Shown piece by piece: positions 32,224 to 44,200 of a stretch of 56,561 nucleotides of DNA. Each line of letters starts with the position of its first letter. Position 1 is the first letter of the stretch. This DNA comes from Blattamonas nauphoetae. Taxonomy: Eukaryota > Preaxostyla > Oxymonadida. A program made the translations under genes and the position numbers. The stretch lies in contig JARBJD010000418.1 in assembly GCA_033064195.1 (NCBI GenBank), forward strand, positions 1 to 56,561, given 5' to 3'. The notes under the pieces were generated by a model that was not told the origin of the DNA, did not search any database, and was given only the letters and a program-made list of their open reading frames with translations.

Positions 32224-35200
32224 CGGAGCGAGCGAAGATCGAAAATGAAAATGTAAGTCCCATAATTGAACAAAAAGTGACTGAAATTCAAAAAAAAGTT
32301 CTCGGATGTATTCCTGAATGTGAGTTCGACTAGGAAAAGAAAAGAAAGTTGCGCAAAATGTGAGTGTGTCATGTGAGAGGTCCTTTGTTCGCACTTTCAG
32401 TGCTCACGTCAGGGTTGTCGGTTGTTGGTTTTTGGACTCAAGGGGGTATCACGCCAACTTTTTGAAAAATGATGAAAAAAGATTGAAGAAATCGAAGGAA
32501 AGTGGAGAGCGAAGATCGAAAATGAAAATGTAAGTCCCATAATTGAACAAAAGTGACTGAAATTCAAAAAAGTTCTCGGATGTATTCCTGAATGTGAGTT
32601 CGACTAGGAAAAAGAAAAGAAAGTTGCGCAAAATGTGAGTGTGTCATGTGAGGGTCCTTTGTTCGCACTTTCAGTGCTCACGTCAGGGTTGTCGGTTGTT
32701 GGTTTTGGACTCAAGGGGGTATCACGCCAACTTTTGAAAAATGATGAAAAAAAGATTGAAGAAATCGAAGGAAAGTGGAGAGCGAAGATCGAAAATGAAA
32801 ATGTAAGTCCCATAATTGAACAAAAGTGACTGAAATTCAAAAAGTTCTCGGATGTATTCCTGAATGTGAGTTCGACTAGGAAAAGAAAAGAAAGTTGCGC
32901 AAAATGTGAGTGTGTCATGTGAGGGTCCTTTGTTCGCACTTTCAGTGCTCACGTCAGGGTTGTCGGTTGTTGGTTTTGGACTCAAGGGGGTATCACGCCA
33001 ACTTTTGAAAAATGATGAAAAAAGATTGAAGAAATCGAAGGAAAGTGGAGAGCGAAGATCGAAAATGAAAATGTAAGTCCCATAATTGAACAAAAGTGAC
33101 TGAAATTCAAAAAAGTTCTCGGATGTATTCCTGAATGTGAGTTCGACTAGGAAAAAGAAAAGAAAGTTGCGCAAAATGTGAGTGTGTCATGTGAGAGGTC
33201 CTTTGTTCGCACTTTCAGTGCTCACGTCAGGGTTGTCGGTTGTTGGTTTTTGGACTCAAGGGGGTATCACGCCAACTTTTGAAAATGATGAAAAAAAGAT
33301 TGAAGAAATCGAAGGAAAGTGGAGAGCGAAGATCGAAAATGAAAATGTAAGTCCCATAATTGAACAAAAAGTGACTGAAATTCAAAAAAGTTCTCGGATG
33401 TATTCCTGAATGTGAGTTCGACTAGGAAAAGAAAAGAAAGTTGCGCAAAATGTGAGTGTGTCATGTGAGGGTCCTTTGTTCGCACTTTCAGTGCTCACGT
33501 CAGGGTTGTCGGTTGTTGGTTTTTGGACTCAAGGGGGGTATCACGCCAACTTTTGAAAAATGATGAAAAAAGATTGAAGAAATCGAAGGAAAGTGGAGAG
33601 CGAAGATCGAAAATGAAAATGTAAGTCCCATAATTGAACAAAAAGTGACTGAAATTCAAAAAAGTTCTCGGATGTATTCCTGAATGTGAGTTCGACTAGG
33701 AAAAAGAAAAGAAAGTTGCGCAAAATGTGAGTGTGTCATGTGAGAGGTCCTTTGTTCGCACTTTCAGTGCTCACGTCAGGGTTGTCGGTTGTTGGTTTTT
33801 GGACTCAAGGGGGGTATCACGCCAACTTTTGAAAAATGATGAAAAAAGATTGAAGAAATCGAAGGAAAGTGGAGAGCGAAGATCGAAAATGAAAATGTAA
33901 GTCCCATAATTGAACAAAAGTGACTGAAATTCAAAAAAGTTCTCGGATGTATTCCTGAATGTGAGTTCGACTAGGAAAAAGAAAAGAAAGTTGCGCAAAA
34001 TGTGAGTGTGTCATGTGAGAGGTCCTTTGTTCGCACTTTCAGTGCTCACGTCAGGGTTGTCGGTTGTTGGTTTTTGGACTCAAGGGGGGTATCACGCCAA
34101 CTTTTGAAAATGATGAAAAAAGATTGAAGAAATCGAAGGAAAGTGGAGAGCGAAGATCGAAAATGAAAATGTAAGTCCCATAATTGAACAAAAAGTGACT
34201 GAAATTCAAAAAAAAGTTCTCGGATGTATTCCTGAATGTGAGTTCGACTAGGAAAAGAAAAGAAAGTTGCGCAAAATGTGAGTGTGTCATGTGAGAGGTC
34301 CTTTGTTCGCACTTTCAGTGCTCACGTCAGGGTTGTCGGTTGTTGGTTTTTGGACTCAAGGGGGGTATCACGCCAACTTTTGAAAAATGATGAAAAAAGA
34401 TTGAAGAAATCGAAGGAAAGTGGAGAGCGAAGATCGAAAATGAAAATGTAAGTCCCATAATTGAACAAAAAGTGACTGAAATTCAAAAAAGTTCTCGGAT
34501 GTATTCCTGAATGTGAGTTCGACTAGGAAAAAGAAAAGAAAGTTGCGCAAAATGTGAGTGTGTCATGTGAGAGGTCCTTTGTTCGCACTTTCAGTGCTCA
34601 CGTCAGGGTTGTCGGTTGTTGGTTTTTGGACTCAAGGGGGGTATCACGCCAACTTTTGAAAAATGATGAAAAAAGATTGAAGAAATCGAAGGAAAGTGGA
34701 GAGCGAAGATCGAAAATGAAAATGTAAGTCCCATAATTGAACAAAAGTGACTGAAATTCAAAAAAGTTCTCGGATGTATTCCTGAATGTGAGTTCGACTA
34801 GGAAAAGAAAAGAAAGTTGCGCAAAATGTGAGTGTGTCATGTGAGAGGTCCTTTGTTCGCACTTTCAGTGCTCACGTCAGGGTTGTCGGTTGTTGGTTTT
34901 GGACTCAAGGGGGGTATCACGCCAACTTTTGAAAAATGATGAAAAAAGATTGAAGAAATCGAAGGAAAGTGGAGAGCGAAGATCGAAAATGAAAATGTAA
35001 GTCCCATAATTGAACAAAAGTGACTGAAATTCAAAAAAGTTCTCGGATGTATTCCTGAATGTGAGTTCGACTAGGAAAAGAAAAGAAAGTTGCGCAAAAT
35101 GTGAGTGTGTCATGTGAGAGGTCCTTTGTTCGCACTTTCAGTGCTCACGTCAGGGTTGTCGGTTGTTGGTTTTTGGACTCAAGGGGGTATCACGCCAACT

Positions 35201-38200
35201 TTTGAAAAATGATGAAAAAAGATTGAAGAAATCGAAGGAAAGTGGAGAGCGAAGATCGAAAATGAAAATGTAAGTCCCATAATTGAACAAAAGTGACTGA
35301 AATTCAAAAAGTTCTCGGATGTATTCCTGAATGTGAGTTCGACTAGGAAAAAGAAAAGAAAGTTGCGCAAAATGTGAGTGTGTCATGTGAGAGGTCCTTT
35401 GTTCGCACTTTCAGTGCTCACGTCAGGGTTGTCGGTTGTTGGTTTTGGACTCAAGGGGGTATCACGCCAACTTTTGAAAAATGATGAAAAAAGATTGAAG
35501 AAATCGAAGGAAAGTGGAGAGCGAAGATCGAAAATGAAAATGTAAGTCCCATAATTGAACAAAAGTGACTGAAATTCAAAAAAGTTCTCGGATGTATTCC
35601 TGAATGTGAGTTCGACTAGGAAAAGAAAAGAAAGTTGCGCAAAATGTGAGTGTGTCATGTGAGAGTCCTTTGTTCGCACTTTCAGTGCTCACGTCAGGGT
35701 TGTCGGTTGTTGGTTTTGGACTCAAGGGGTATCACGCCAACTTTTGAAAAATGATGAAAAAAGATTGAAGAAATCGAAGGAAAGTGGAGAGCGAAGATCG
35801 AAAATGAAAATGTAAGTCCCATAATTGAACAAAAGTGACTGAAATTCAAAAAGTTCTCGGATGTATTCCTGAATGTGAGTTCGACTAGGAAAAGAAAAGA
35901 AAGTTGCGCAAAATGTGAGTGTGTCATGTGAGGGTCCTTTGTTCGCACTTTCAGTGCTCACGTCAGGGTTGTCGGTTGTTGGTTTTGGACTCAAGGGGGT
36001 ATCACGCCAACTTTTGAAAAATGATGAAAAAAGATTGAAGAAATCGAAGGAAAGTGGAGAGCGAAGATCGAAAATGAAAATGTAAGTCCCATAATTGAAC
36101 AAAAAGTGACTGAAATTCAAAAAAGTTCTCGGATGTATTCCTGAATGTGAGTTCGACTAGGAAAAAGAAAAGAAAGTTGCGCAAAATGTGAGTGTGTCAT
36201 GTGAGAGGTCCTTTGTTCGCACTTTCAGTGCTCACGTCAGGGTTGTCGGTTGTTGGTTTTTGGACTCAAGGGGGGTATCACGCCAACTTTTGAAAAATGA
36301 TGAAAAAAGATTGAAGAAATCGAAGGAAAGTGGAGAGCGAAGATCGAAAATGAAAATGTAAGTCCCATAATTGAACAAAAAGTGACTGAAATTCAAAAAA
36401 GTTCTCGGATGTATTCCTGAATGTGAGTTCGACTAGGAAAAGAAAAGAAAGTTGCGCAAAATGTGAGTGTGTCATGTGAGGGTCCTTTGTTCGCACTTTC
36501 AGTGCTCACGTCAGGGTTGTCGGTTGTTGGTTTTGGACTCAAGGGGGGTATCACGCCAACTTTTGAAAAATGATGAAAAAAGATTGAAGAAATCGAAGGA
36601 AAGTGGAGAGCGAAGATCGAAAATGAAAATGTAAGTCCCATAATTGAACAAAAGTGACTGAAATTCAAAAAAGTTCTCGGATGTATTCCTGAATGTGAGT
36701 TCGACTAGGAAAAAGAAAAGAAAGTTGCGCAAAATGTGAGTGTGTCATGTGAGAGGTCCTTTGTTCGCACTTTCAGTGCTCACGTCAGGGTTGTCGGTTG
36801 TTGGTTTTTGGACTCAAGGGGGGTATCACGCCAACTTTTGAAAAATGATGAAAAAAGATTGAAGAAATCGAAGGAAAGTGGAGAGCGAAGATCGAAAATG
36901 AAAATGTAAGTCCCATAATTGAACAAAAGTGACTGAAATTCAAAAAAAGTTCTCGGAGTTATTCCTGAATGTGAGTTCGACTAGGAAAAAGAAAAGAAAG
37001 TTGTGCAAAATGTGAGTGTGTCATGTGAGAGGTCCTTTGTTCGCACTTTCAATTGAACAAAAAGTGAGTGAAATTCAAAAAAAGTTCTCGGAGTTATTCC
37101 TGAATGTGAGTTCGACTAGGAAAAAGAAAAGAAAGTTGTGCAAAATGTGAGTGTGTCATGTGAGAGGTCCTTTGTTCGCACTTTCAGTGCTCACGTCAGG
37201 GTTGTCGGTTGTTGGTTTTTGGACCCAAGGGGGGGTATCAGGCCAACTTTTTGAAAAAAGTTTGAAAACAAAGTTCAAAAAAACTCAGGAAAGTGGAGAG
37301 CGAAGACAGAAAATGAAAATGAAAGTCGCAGAATTGAACAAAAAGTGAGTGAAATTCAAAAAAAGTTCTCGGAGTTATTCCTGAATGTGAGTTCGACTAG
37401 GAAAAAGAAAAGAAAGTTGTGCAAAATGTGAGTGTGTCATGTGAGAGGTCCTTTGTTCGCACTTTCAGTGCTCACGTCAGGGTTGTCGGTTGTTGGTTTT
37501 TGGACCCAAGGGGGGGTATCAGGCCAACTTTTGAAAAATGATGAAAAAAAGATTGAAGAAATCGAAGGAAAGTGGAGAGCGAAGATCGAAAATGAAAATG
37601 TAAGTCCCATAATTGAACAAAAAGTGACTGAAATTCAAAAAAGTTCTCGGATGTATTCCTGAATGTGAGTTCGACTAGGAAAAAGAAAAGAAAGTTGCGC
37701 AAAATGTGAGTGTGTCATGTGAGAGGGTCCTTTGTTCGCACTTTCAGTGCTCACGTCAGGGTTGTCGGTTGTTGGTTTTTGGACTCAAGGGGGGTATCAC
37801 GCCAACTTTTGAAAAATGATGAAAAAAAGATTGAAGAAATCGAAGGAAAGTGGAGAGCGAAGATCGAAAATGAAAATGTAAGTCCCATAATTGAACAAAA
37901 AGTGACTGAAATTCAAAAAAAAGTTCTCGGATGTATTCCTGAATGTGAGTTCGACTAGGAAAAAGAAAAGAAAGTTGCGCAAAATGTGAGTGTGTCATGT
38001 GAGAGGTCCTTTGTTCGCACTTTCAGTGCTCACGTCAGGGTTGTCGGTTGTTGGTTTTTGGACTCAAGGGGGGTATCACGCCAACTTTTGAAAAATGATG
38101 AAAAAAAGATTGAAGAAATCGAAGGAAAGTGGAGAGCGAAGATCGAAAATGAAAATGTAAGTCCCATAATTGAACAAAAAGTGACTGAAATTCAAAAAAG

Positions 38201-41200
38201 TTCTCGGATGTATTCCTGAATGTGAGTTCGACTAGGAAAAGAAAAGAAAGTTGCGCAAAATGTGAGTGTGTCATGTGAGAGGTCCTTTGTTCGCACTTTC
38301 AGTGCTCACGTCAGGGTTGTCGGTTGTTGGTTTTTGGACTCAAGGGGGGTATCACGCCAACTTTTGAAAAATGATGAAAAAAGATTGAAGAAATCGAAGG
38401 AAAGTGGAGAGCGAAGATCGAAAATGAAAATGTAAGTCCCATAATTGAACAAAAGTGACTGAAATTCAAAAAAGTTCTCGGATGTATTCCTGAATGTGAG
38501 TTCGACTAGGAAAAAGAAAAGAAAGTTGCGCAAAATGTGAGTGTGTCATGTGAGGGTCCTTTGTTCGCACTTTCAGTGCTCACGTCAGGGTTGTCGGTTG
38601 TTGGTTTTTTGGACTCAAGGGGGGTATCACGCCAACTTTTTGAAAAATGATGAAAAAAAAGATTGAAGAAATCGAAGGAAAGTGGAGAGCGAAGATCGAA
38701 AATGAAAATGTAAGTCCCATAATTGAACAAAAAGTGACTGAAATTCAAAAAAAAGTTCTCGGATGTATTCCTGAATGTGAGTTCGACTAGGAAAAAGAAA
38801 AGAAAGTTGCGCAAAATGTGAGTGTGTCATGTGAGAGGTCCTTTGTTCGCACTTTCAGTGCTCACGTCAGGGTTGTCGGTTGTTGGTTTTTGGACTCAAG
38901 GGGGGGTATCACGCCAACTTTTTGAAAAATGATGAAAAAAAAGATTGAAGAAATCGAAGGAAAGTGGAGAGCGAAGATCGAAAATGAAAATGTAAGTCCC
39001 ATAATTGAACAAAAAGTGACTGAAATTCAAAAAAAAGTTCTCGGATGTATTCCTGAATGTGAGTTCGACTAGGAAAAAGAAAAGAAAGTTGCGCAAAATG
39101 TGAGTGTGTCATGTGAGAGGTCCTTTGTTCGCACTTTCAGTGCTCACGTCAGGGTTGTCGGTTGTTGGTTTTTGGACTCAAGGGGGGGTATCACGCCAAC
39201 TTTTTGAAAAATGATGAAAAAAAAGATTGAAGAAATCGAAGGAAAGTGGAGAGCGAAGATCGAAAATGAAAATGTAAGTCCCATAATTGAACAAAAAGTG
39301 ACTGAAATTCAAAAAAAAGTTCTCGGATGTATTCCTGAATGTGAGTTCGACTAGGAAAAAGAAAAGAAAGTTGCGCAAAATGTGAGTGTGTCATGTGAGG
39401 GAGTCCTTTGTTCGCACTTTCAGTGCTCACGTCAGGGTTGTCGGTTGTTGGTTTTTGGACTCAAGGGGGGTATCACGCCAACTTTTGAAAAATGATGAAA
39501 AAAGATTGAAGAAATCGAAGGAAAGTGGAGAGCGAAGATCGAAAATGAAAATGTAAGTCCCATAATTGAACAAAAAGTGACTGAAATTCAAAAAAGTTCT
39601 CGGATGTATTCCTGAATGTGAGTTCGACTAGGAAAAGAAAAGAAAGTTGCGCAAAATGTGAGTGTGTCATGTGAGAGGTCCTTTGTTCGCACTTTCAGTG
39701 CTCACGTCAGGGTTGTCGGTTGTTGGTTTTTTGGACTCAAGGGGGGTATCACGCCAACTTTTGAAAAATGATGAAAAAAGATTGAAGAAATCGAAGGAAA
39801 GTGGAGAGCGAAGATCGAAAATGAAAATGTAAGTCCCATAATTGAACAAAAAAGTGACTGAAATTCAAAAAAGTTCTCGGATGTATTCCTGAATGTGAGT
39901 TCGACTAGGAAAAAGAAAAGAAAGTTGCGCAAAATGTGAGTGTGTCATGTGAGAGGTCCTTTGTTCGCACTTTCAGTGCTCACGTCAGGGTTGTCGGTTG
40001 TTGGTTTTTGGACTCCAAGGGGGGTATCACGCCAACTTTTGAAAAATGATGAAAAAAGATTGAAGAAATCGAAGGAAAGTGGAGAGCGAAGATCGAAAAT
40101 GAAAATGTAAGTCCCATAATTGGAACAAAAAGTGACTGAAATTCAAAAAAGTTCTCGGATGTATTCCTGAATGTGAGTTCGACTAGGAAAAGAAAAGAAA
40201 GTTGCGCAAAATGTGAGTGTGTCATGTGAGGGTCCTTTGTTCGCACTTTCAGTGCTCACGTCAGGGTTGTCGGTTGTTGGTTTTTGGACTCAAGGGGGGT
40301 ATCACGCCAACTTTTGAAAAATGATGAAAAAAGATTGAAGAAATCGAAGGAAAGTGGAGAGCGAAGATCGAAAATGAAAATGTAAGTCCCATGAATTGAA
40401 CAAAAGTGACTGAAATTCAAAAAAGTTCTCGGATGTATTCCTGAATGTGAGTTCGACTAGGAAAAGAAAAGAAAGTTGCGCAAAATGTGAGTGTGTCATG
40501 TGAGAGGTCCTTTGTTCGCACTTTCAGTGCTCACGTCAGGGTTGTCGGTTGTTGGTTTTTTGGACTCAAGGGGTATCACGCCAACTTTTGAAAAATGATG
40601 AAAAAAGATTGAAGAAATCGAAGGAAAGTGGAGAGCGAAGACCGAAAATGAAAATGTAAGTCCCAGAATTGAACAAAAGTGACTGAAATTCAAAAAAGTT
40701 CTCGGATGTATTCCTGAATGTGAGTTCGACTAGGAAAAAGAAAAGAAAGTTGCGCAAAATGTGAGTGTGTCATGTGAGAGGTCCTTTGTTCGCACTTTCA
40801 GTGCTCACGTCAGGGTTGTCGGTTGTTGGTTTTGGACTCAAGGGGTATCACGCCAACTTTTGAAAAATGATGAAAAAAGATTGAAGAAATCGAAGGAAAG
40901 TGGAGAGCGAAGACCGAAAATGAAAATGTAAGTCCCATGAATTGAACAAAAAGTGACTGAAATTCAAAAAAGTTCTCGGATGTATTCCTGAATGTGAGTT
41001 CGACTAGGAAAAGAAAAGAAAGTTGCGCAAAATGTGAGTGTGTCATGTGAGAGGTCCTTTGTTCGCACTTTCAGTGCTCACGTCAGGGTTGTCGGTTGTT
41101 GGTTTTGGACTCAAGGGGTATCACGCCAACTTTTGAAAAATGATGAAAAAAGATTGAAGAAATCGAAGGAAAGTGGAGAGCGAAGACCGAAAATGAAAAT

Positions 41201-44200
41201 GTAAGTCCCATGAATTGAACAAAAAAGTGACTGAAATTCAAAAAAGTTCTCGGATGTATTCCTGAATGTGAGTTCGACTAGGAAAAAGAAAAGAAAGTTG
41301 CGCAAAATGTGAGTGTGTCATGTGAGAGGTCTTTGTTCGCACTTTCAGTGCTCACGTCAGGGTTGTCGGTTGTTGGTTTTGGACTCAAGGGGGTATCACG
41401 CCAACTTTTGAAAAATGATGAAAAAAGATTGAAGAAATCGAAGGAAAGTGGAGAGCGAAGATCGAAAATGAAAATGTAAGTCCCAGAATTGAACAAAAGT
41501 GACTGAAATTCAAAAAGTTCTCGGATGTATTCCTGAATGTGAGTTCGACTAGGAAAAAGAAAAGAAAGTTGCGCAAAATGTGAGTGTGTCATGTGAGGGT
41601 CCTTTGTTCGCACTTTCAGTGCTCACGTCAGGGTTGTCGGTTGTTGGTTTTGGACTCAAGGGGTATCACGCCAACTTTTGAAAAATGATGAAAAAAGATT
41701 GAAGAAATCGAAGGAAAGTGGAGAGCGAAGACCGAAAATGAAAATGTAAGTCCCATAATTGAACAAAAAGTGACTGAAATTCAAAAAAGTTCTCGGATGT
41801 ATTCCTGAATGTGAGTTCGACTAGGAAAAAGAAAAGAAAGTTGCGCAAAATGTGAGTGTGTCATGTGAGAGGTCCTTTGTTCGCACTTTCAGTGCTCACG
41901 TCAGGGTTGTCGGTTGTTGGTTTTGGACTCAAGGGGGTATCACGCCAACTTTTGAAAAATGATGAAAAAAAGATTGAAGAAATCGAAGGAAAGTGGAGAG
42001 CGAAGACCGAAAATGAAAATGTAAGTCCCAGAATTGAACAAAAGTGACTGAAATTCAAAAAGTTCTCGGATGTATTCCTGAATGTGAGTTCGACTAGGAA
42101 AAAGAAAAGAAAGTTGCGCAAAATGTGAGTGTGTCATGTGAGAGGTCCTTTGTTCGCACTTTCAGTGCTCACGTCAGGGTTGTCGGTTGTTGGTTTTGGA
42201 CTCAAGGGGGTATCACGCCAACTTTTGAAAAATGATGAAAAAAGATTGAAGAAATCGAAGGAAAGTGGAGAGCGAAGACCGAAAATGAAAATGTAAGTCC
42301 CAGAATTGAACAAAAGTGACTGAAATTCAAAAAAGTTCTCGGATGTATTCCTGAATGTGAGTTCGACTAGGAAAAAGAAAAGAAAGTTGCGCAAAATGTG
42401 AGTGTGTCATGTGAGAGGTCCTTTGTTCGCACTTTCAGTGCTCACGTCAGGGTTGTCGGTTGTTGGTTTTTGGACTCCAAGGGGGGTATCACGCCAACTT
42501 TTGAAAAATGATGAAAAAAGATTGAAGAAATCGAAGGAAAGTGGAGAGCGAAGACCGAAAATGAAAATGTAAGTCCCATAGAATTGAACAAAAAGTGACT
42601 GAAATTCAAAAAGTTCTCGGATGTATTCCTGAATGTGAGTTCGACTAGGAAAAGAAAAGAAAGTTGCGCAAAATGTGAGTGTGTCATGTGAGAGGTCCTT
42701 TGTTCGCACTTTCAGTGCTCACGTCAGGGTTGTCGGTTGTTGGTTTTGGACTCAAGGGGGTATCACGCCAACTTTTGAAAAATGATGAAAAAAGATTGAA
42801 GAAATCGAAGGAAAGTGGAGAGCGAAGACCGAAAATGAAAATGTAAGTCCCAGAATCCCAGAATTGAACAAAAAGAGACTGAAATTCAAAAAAAAGTTCT
42901 CGGATGTATTCCTGAATGTAAGTTAGACTAGGAAAAAGAAAAGAAAGTTGCGCAAAATGTGAGTGTGTCATGTGAGAGGTCATTTGTTCGCACTTGCAGT
43001 GCAAACGTCAGGGTTGTCGGTTGTTGGTTTTGGACTCAAGGGGGTATCACGCCAACTTTTGAAAAATGATGAAAAAAGATTGAAGAAATCGAAGGAAAGT
43101 GGAGAGCGAAGACCGAAAATGAAAATGTAAGTCCCATAGAATTGAACAAAAAGTGACTGAAATTCAAAAAGTTCTCGGATGTATTCCTGAATGTGAGTTC
43201 GACTAGGAAAAGAAAAGAAAGTTGCGCAAAATGTGAGTGTGTCATGTGAGGGTCCTTTGTTCGCACTTTCAGTGCTCACGTCAGGGTTGTCGGTTGTTGG
43301 TTTTGGACTCAAGGGGGTATCACGCCAACTTTTGAAAAATGATGAAAAAAGATTGAAGAAATCGAAGGAAAGTGGAGAGCGAAGACCGAAAATGAAAATG
43401 TAAGTCCCAGAATTGAACAAAAAGTGACTGAAATTCAAAAAAAAGTTCTCGGATGTATTCCTGAATGTGAGTTCGACTAGGAAAAAGAAAAGAAAGTTGC
43501 GCAAAATGTGAGTGTGTCATGTGAGAGGTCCTTTGTTCGCACTTTCAGTGCTCACGTCAGGGTTGTCGGTTGTTGGTTTTTGGACTCCAAGGGGGGTATC
43601 ACGCCAACTTTTGAAAAATGATGAAAAAAGATTGAAGAAATCGAAGGAAAGTGGAGAGCGAAGACCGAAAATGAAAATGTAAGTCCCATAGAATTGAACA
43701 AAAGTGACTGAAATTCAAAAAGTTCTCGGATGTATTCCTGAATGTGAGTTCGACTAGGAAAAGAAAAGAAAGTTGCGCAAAATGTGAGTGTGTCATGTGA
43801 GAGGTCCTTTGTTCGCACTTTCAGTGCTCACGTCAGGGTTGTCGGTTGTTGGTTTTGGACTCAAGGGGGTATCACGCCAACTTTTGAAAAATGATGAAAA
43901 AAGATTGAAGAAATCGAAGGAAAGTGGAGAGCGAAGACCGAAAATGAAAATGTAAGTCCCATGAATTGAACAAAAAGTGACTGAAATTCAAAAAAGTTCT
44001 CGGATGTATTCCTGAATGTGAGTTCGACTAGGAAAAGAAAAGAAAGTTGCGCAAAATGTGAGTGTGTCATGTGAGAGGTCCTTTGTTCGCACTTTCAGTG
44101 CTCACGTCAGGGTTGTCGGTTGTTGGTTTTTGGACTCCAAGGGGGGTATCACGCCAACTTTTGAAAAATGATGAAAAAAGATTGAAGAAATCGAAGGAAA

